Source of the DNA: Himantopus leucocephalus
Taxonomy: Eukaryota; Chordata; Aves; Charadriiformes; Recurvirostridae
Assembly (NCBI GenBank): GCA_003993805.1
Contig: RSEF01000031.1
Coordinates: 52,073,228 to 52,137,227 of the forward strand
Direction: 5' to 3'
DNA length: 64,000 nucleotides
This document shows, in pieces, positions 61,231-64,000 of the stretch; the first letter of the stretch is position 1; every line of letters starts with the position of its first letter. The notes below the pieces were generated by a model. It was given only the letters and a program-made list of their open reading frames with translations. It ran no database searches and was not told the DNA's origin. Both the position numbers and the translations under genes were made by a program.

Positions 61231-64000
61231 AGTATTGCAGTTTACACCTAAACCAGGTATTAACAGCTGTTCCTTATGCTTTAGATCTCCAAATTTAGAA
61301 GATTCTTTGATCAAAAAATGGTTTTGCTGATACTTTCGAATAAACTTTATATTCAGCTCTTGGATAACAAGTTTTAAAATTACTTGACGTTGATGATCTT
61401 GGCTTTGGTCTTGTTTTGTTCATGAGGTTCTAGTCTTTTTTCTACTTTTTTTTTTTCAAGTTAGTCAAGTCCAGAGTAGAGTCATGACCATGTTAAATGG
61501 GTAGTAGGTACAGTGTCAGATGCAGTGAAAAGTAAAGGAGGAGAAAAATGTGAAGCCTTCATATACTTTTCTCAATTCTTACTGTATTAGCAATATTAAT
61601 TTAGAAGAAGAATGGAAATTTCTGTTAAAAGTGAGGTTGCTGTCAAAAAGAAATTAGGATATGTAAAAAGAATAGGCTAGAGAATAACGCAGAAATATCA
61701 TTACAGAAGCTCTGTCTCATTTCAAATGTTATTTCCCGTGGTGGATACCCCTCTCACGGTGGATGTGGCAGCCTGGGGAGAGCTCAGAAAGAGTGGTGCA
61801 AGGGTAGAGAGTTTCTATTGTACCTGAAAACAGTATTTCATCAGACTTGAAATATATGTGTAACTAATGTATAAAGGTCATACTCAGAGCTTCTGTTTTC
61901 ACTATTAGAAGAGGACACAAGGGAAACGGAAAGATGGCAAATTCATAACTGGGATAAAATACACTTTTGTACAATGCAAACCTAGCCTGAAGGTAATTGC
62001 CACACAATGTTTTTAGTAAGCAAGTTAGGTCTTGGGAGGAGAGAAAGTTTTTCCTTAGAACCGTGTGTTTTAAGAGGTAGTGATAAGGGACGTACAAACT
62101 GGATAGACAAAAGCAGCCTTGTGCCATGCTCTAAGTAGTTTTGATTGGAAGAAGTATTTTGTGGAAAAGGAATGTCCGCACCCTACATTTGGTTTCATGT
62201 GCCTTCCTTCTGGATTTTCCTTTTTAAAATGTTTCTGGAAAAAAATTTGCAAAAGAAACTTTCTTGCATCTTCTAAAATGTGTTCATGCGCGCTGTCTTC
62301 TGTGGCTGGTCAGACCAGTGCCCCCTCCATACCCCTTGCTATCTGTTCTCTGCTCCTCTCCAAAACTGTAGACCATTTGCAATTTATGCAAATTGTTGTA
62401 TATATTTCATACATATAATTCTGTTACTTTATCTTTCTGCTCCCAAAGTAGGAATATTTTTGCATGCCATCCGTATTCTAAGCTGTTTTAAACTACTTTA
62501 AGTAGTCACTGATGGTGGTATTGCCACAGCAGCAGATTATGGTTGCTGTCCTTGTTGAGGTTCTCCAGTGGGTTTTGTATTTCTTACTAAGGTCCAGTAT
62601 GACATAACTGTGTTTTTGCTGATACTTATGCTATCTATTTGAAATCCAGATCACCTATCACTACGTAGTCTGTCATCATACCTCTTGACTTCAGCATAAA
62701 CCTGCCCTAGCTTTTGAATAAAGAAAAATGGGTCTCAGCTCTTGTCTGCTAGCCACTTCTTGATAAGGACAAATTTAAGTTAAGAAAACACCTGATCAGT
62801 GCTAGGTAGAGAAATCAAATAATCAGCTATCTGTATTATAATTTAAAAGTGTAATATATAAATAGTTATAAATATAATATTACTAAATTCAATGTGACTG
62901 CTTTTTATCGGCCTATGAGCTATTGAGAAAATAGTTCAGTTCACATAGGGTAAAAAAATTTGAGTTTTTATATATTTGCTTAAGTGCCTGCTTCCTAAGA
63001 ATGACTATGTGGTGGCAATAGTGAGAAAATATGACACTGTTAGATTTCAGTGATGTATTCGTAACCTTTCTCAGCGATGAGTACCATAATATATAAAACC
63101 TAGCATAACCTGTATGGATTCAAAAGAACCGTAGAATTCTGTAATGTTTGTATGGACTGGTTTTTATTTTCACTGAAATATCATGCTTCCCAGGGGTAAG
63201 ATTTTGGGTTGGTTTGGAACGAGAGTAAATAGAAGGGTCCAGTCAGAATCAGAGTTTCCAAAGAGTAGATTTATCAAAATCCATCAAAAATGAAATGTAT
63301 TTCTGTTCTCACACATAAAATTACTGCAACGCTTAGTCTTTCTGGCCTGTGGTAATCTTTATTTAGACATTTTTTATCAACATTGAGAAATAAAACTGTT
63401 GGTTTTCCAAACCAGAGGTTTTTGAAGCATTTTCAAGCACAGTTCAGTATAGAACATCTCTGAGCTGATCTTTGCGTGGCTCCTGTTCCATTTTGACTTA
63501 AATGGAAATGTTTCATTTGGTTCACTTTAGCAATGTTGCACTTCAATCTCCTGTTCTCTAACCCAAAGATTCATGTTCAGCATAATAATCTTCCCTATAA
63601 GAATTAGTGAGAGATATGAGGCATTCAATCCACAGCCCATCTAAGGTGTAGGAGCAGCTCAAATAAGCCTACATTATCACTGAACTGACGTAAGCTGAAA
63701 CAGTTGGATTTAATCAAAATAATGGACAGAAATGGGATTTTTTTTTTTAGTTCTGTTCTTCACTTTAAAAGTAAGAAATTTCAGTGAAAAAAAAATCCTG
63801 TGTAGGACTTAACTTTTGCTTAAACAACATTTTCCATCAAGATATGTTTTCAACAGAAGCTATGAAGTTCCGTGTCAGCTCTACTCATTAATGATGGTTA
63901 ATGCTATCAGTGTTTTTCATTTTGATCAACGATTGTAATTTTTAACTTGCTGTTCATTTCAATGATATTTTTCTAAGTAGCTCTTTGTGACATTTTGAGA
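61231..64000. other. AT-rich non-coding DNA
   Basis: No gene or transposon was recognised to the end of the window. A/T-rich text is most marked at 62840-62890. Confidence 0.5.

Noticed and set aside
1..64000. tRNA, rRNA and CRISPR arrays
   Set aside because: No tRNA B-box with matching A-box, no rRNA text and no spaced direct repeats were seen on either strand.

Overview
The window looks like a 64 kb stretch of AT-rich, gene-free vertebrate nuclear DNA, most likely from a bird. The evidence is a CR1 retrotransposon 3' end of the kind usual in birds at 29470-29575 (+), a long and badly decayed CR1-type ORF2 on the minus strand at about 46520-48600, low overall repeat content, short simple repeats, and CpG depletion outside a few islets. 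A crocodilian or turtle is the main alternative, because both also carry CR1, but their repeat density would normally be higher. I found no protein-coding gene, exon, rRNA, tRNA, CRISPR array, operon or bacterial feature. The open frames present (up to 175 codons) lack family resemblance, except for fragments of transposable elements.

Layout. 1-2350: A/T-rich DNA that begins with a 13-base G run and contains a possible pogo/Tigger-type transposase scrap (1423-1575). 2350-9800: unique-looking DNA with two blocks dense in regulatory motifs, around 5700-6000 (MAF-type palindrome) and 6550-7930 (double homeodomain site). 9800-17520: AT-rich DNA with short microsatellites, one G-rich tract, and two CTCF-like motifs near 11 kb. 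17522-17772: a 234 bp insertion between 8-bp direct repeats, unlike its surroundings. 19590-20850: the strongest enhancer-like block, with an RFX X-box, a CCAAT box, clustered CpGs and an octamer. 26990-27180: a near-perfect NFI site. 29470-29575: CR1 3' end. 33640-34050: an exact PBX-PREP/MEIS decamer. 44390-45520: a homeodomain-rich block. 46520-48600: LINE ORF2 fossil, followed by a purine-rich stretch to about 49700. 51400-51800 and 54900-61230: further enhancer-like blocks, two CTCF-like motifs in the same orientation, and a CpG cluster with a perfect CRE.

Interpretation (inference). The combination of no genes, few transposons and scattered motif-rich blocks of higher complexity is what one expects of a regulatory gene desert or a very long intron beside a developmental gene. 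I cannot name the neighbouring gene from this sequence. I see no evidence of a previously undescribed biological system. The items most worth checking are the 17.5 kb insertion, the 19.7 kb and 33.8 kb candidate enhancers, and the age and subfamily of the LINE fossil.
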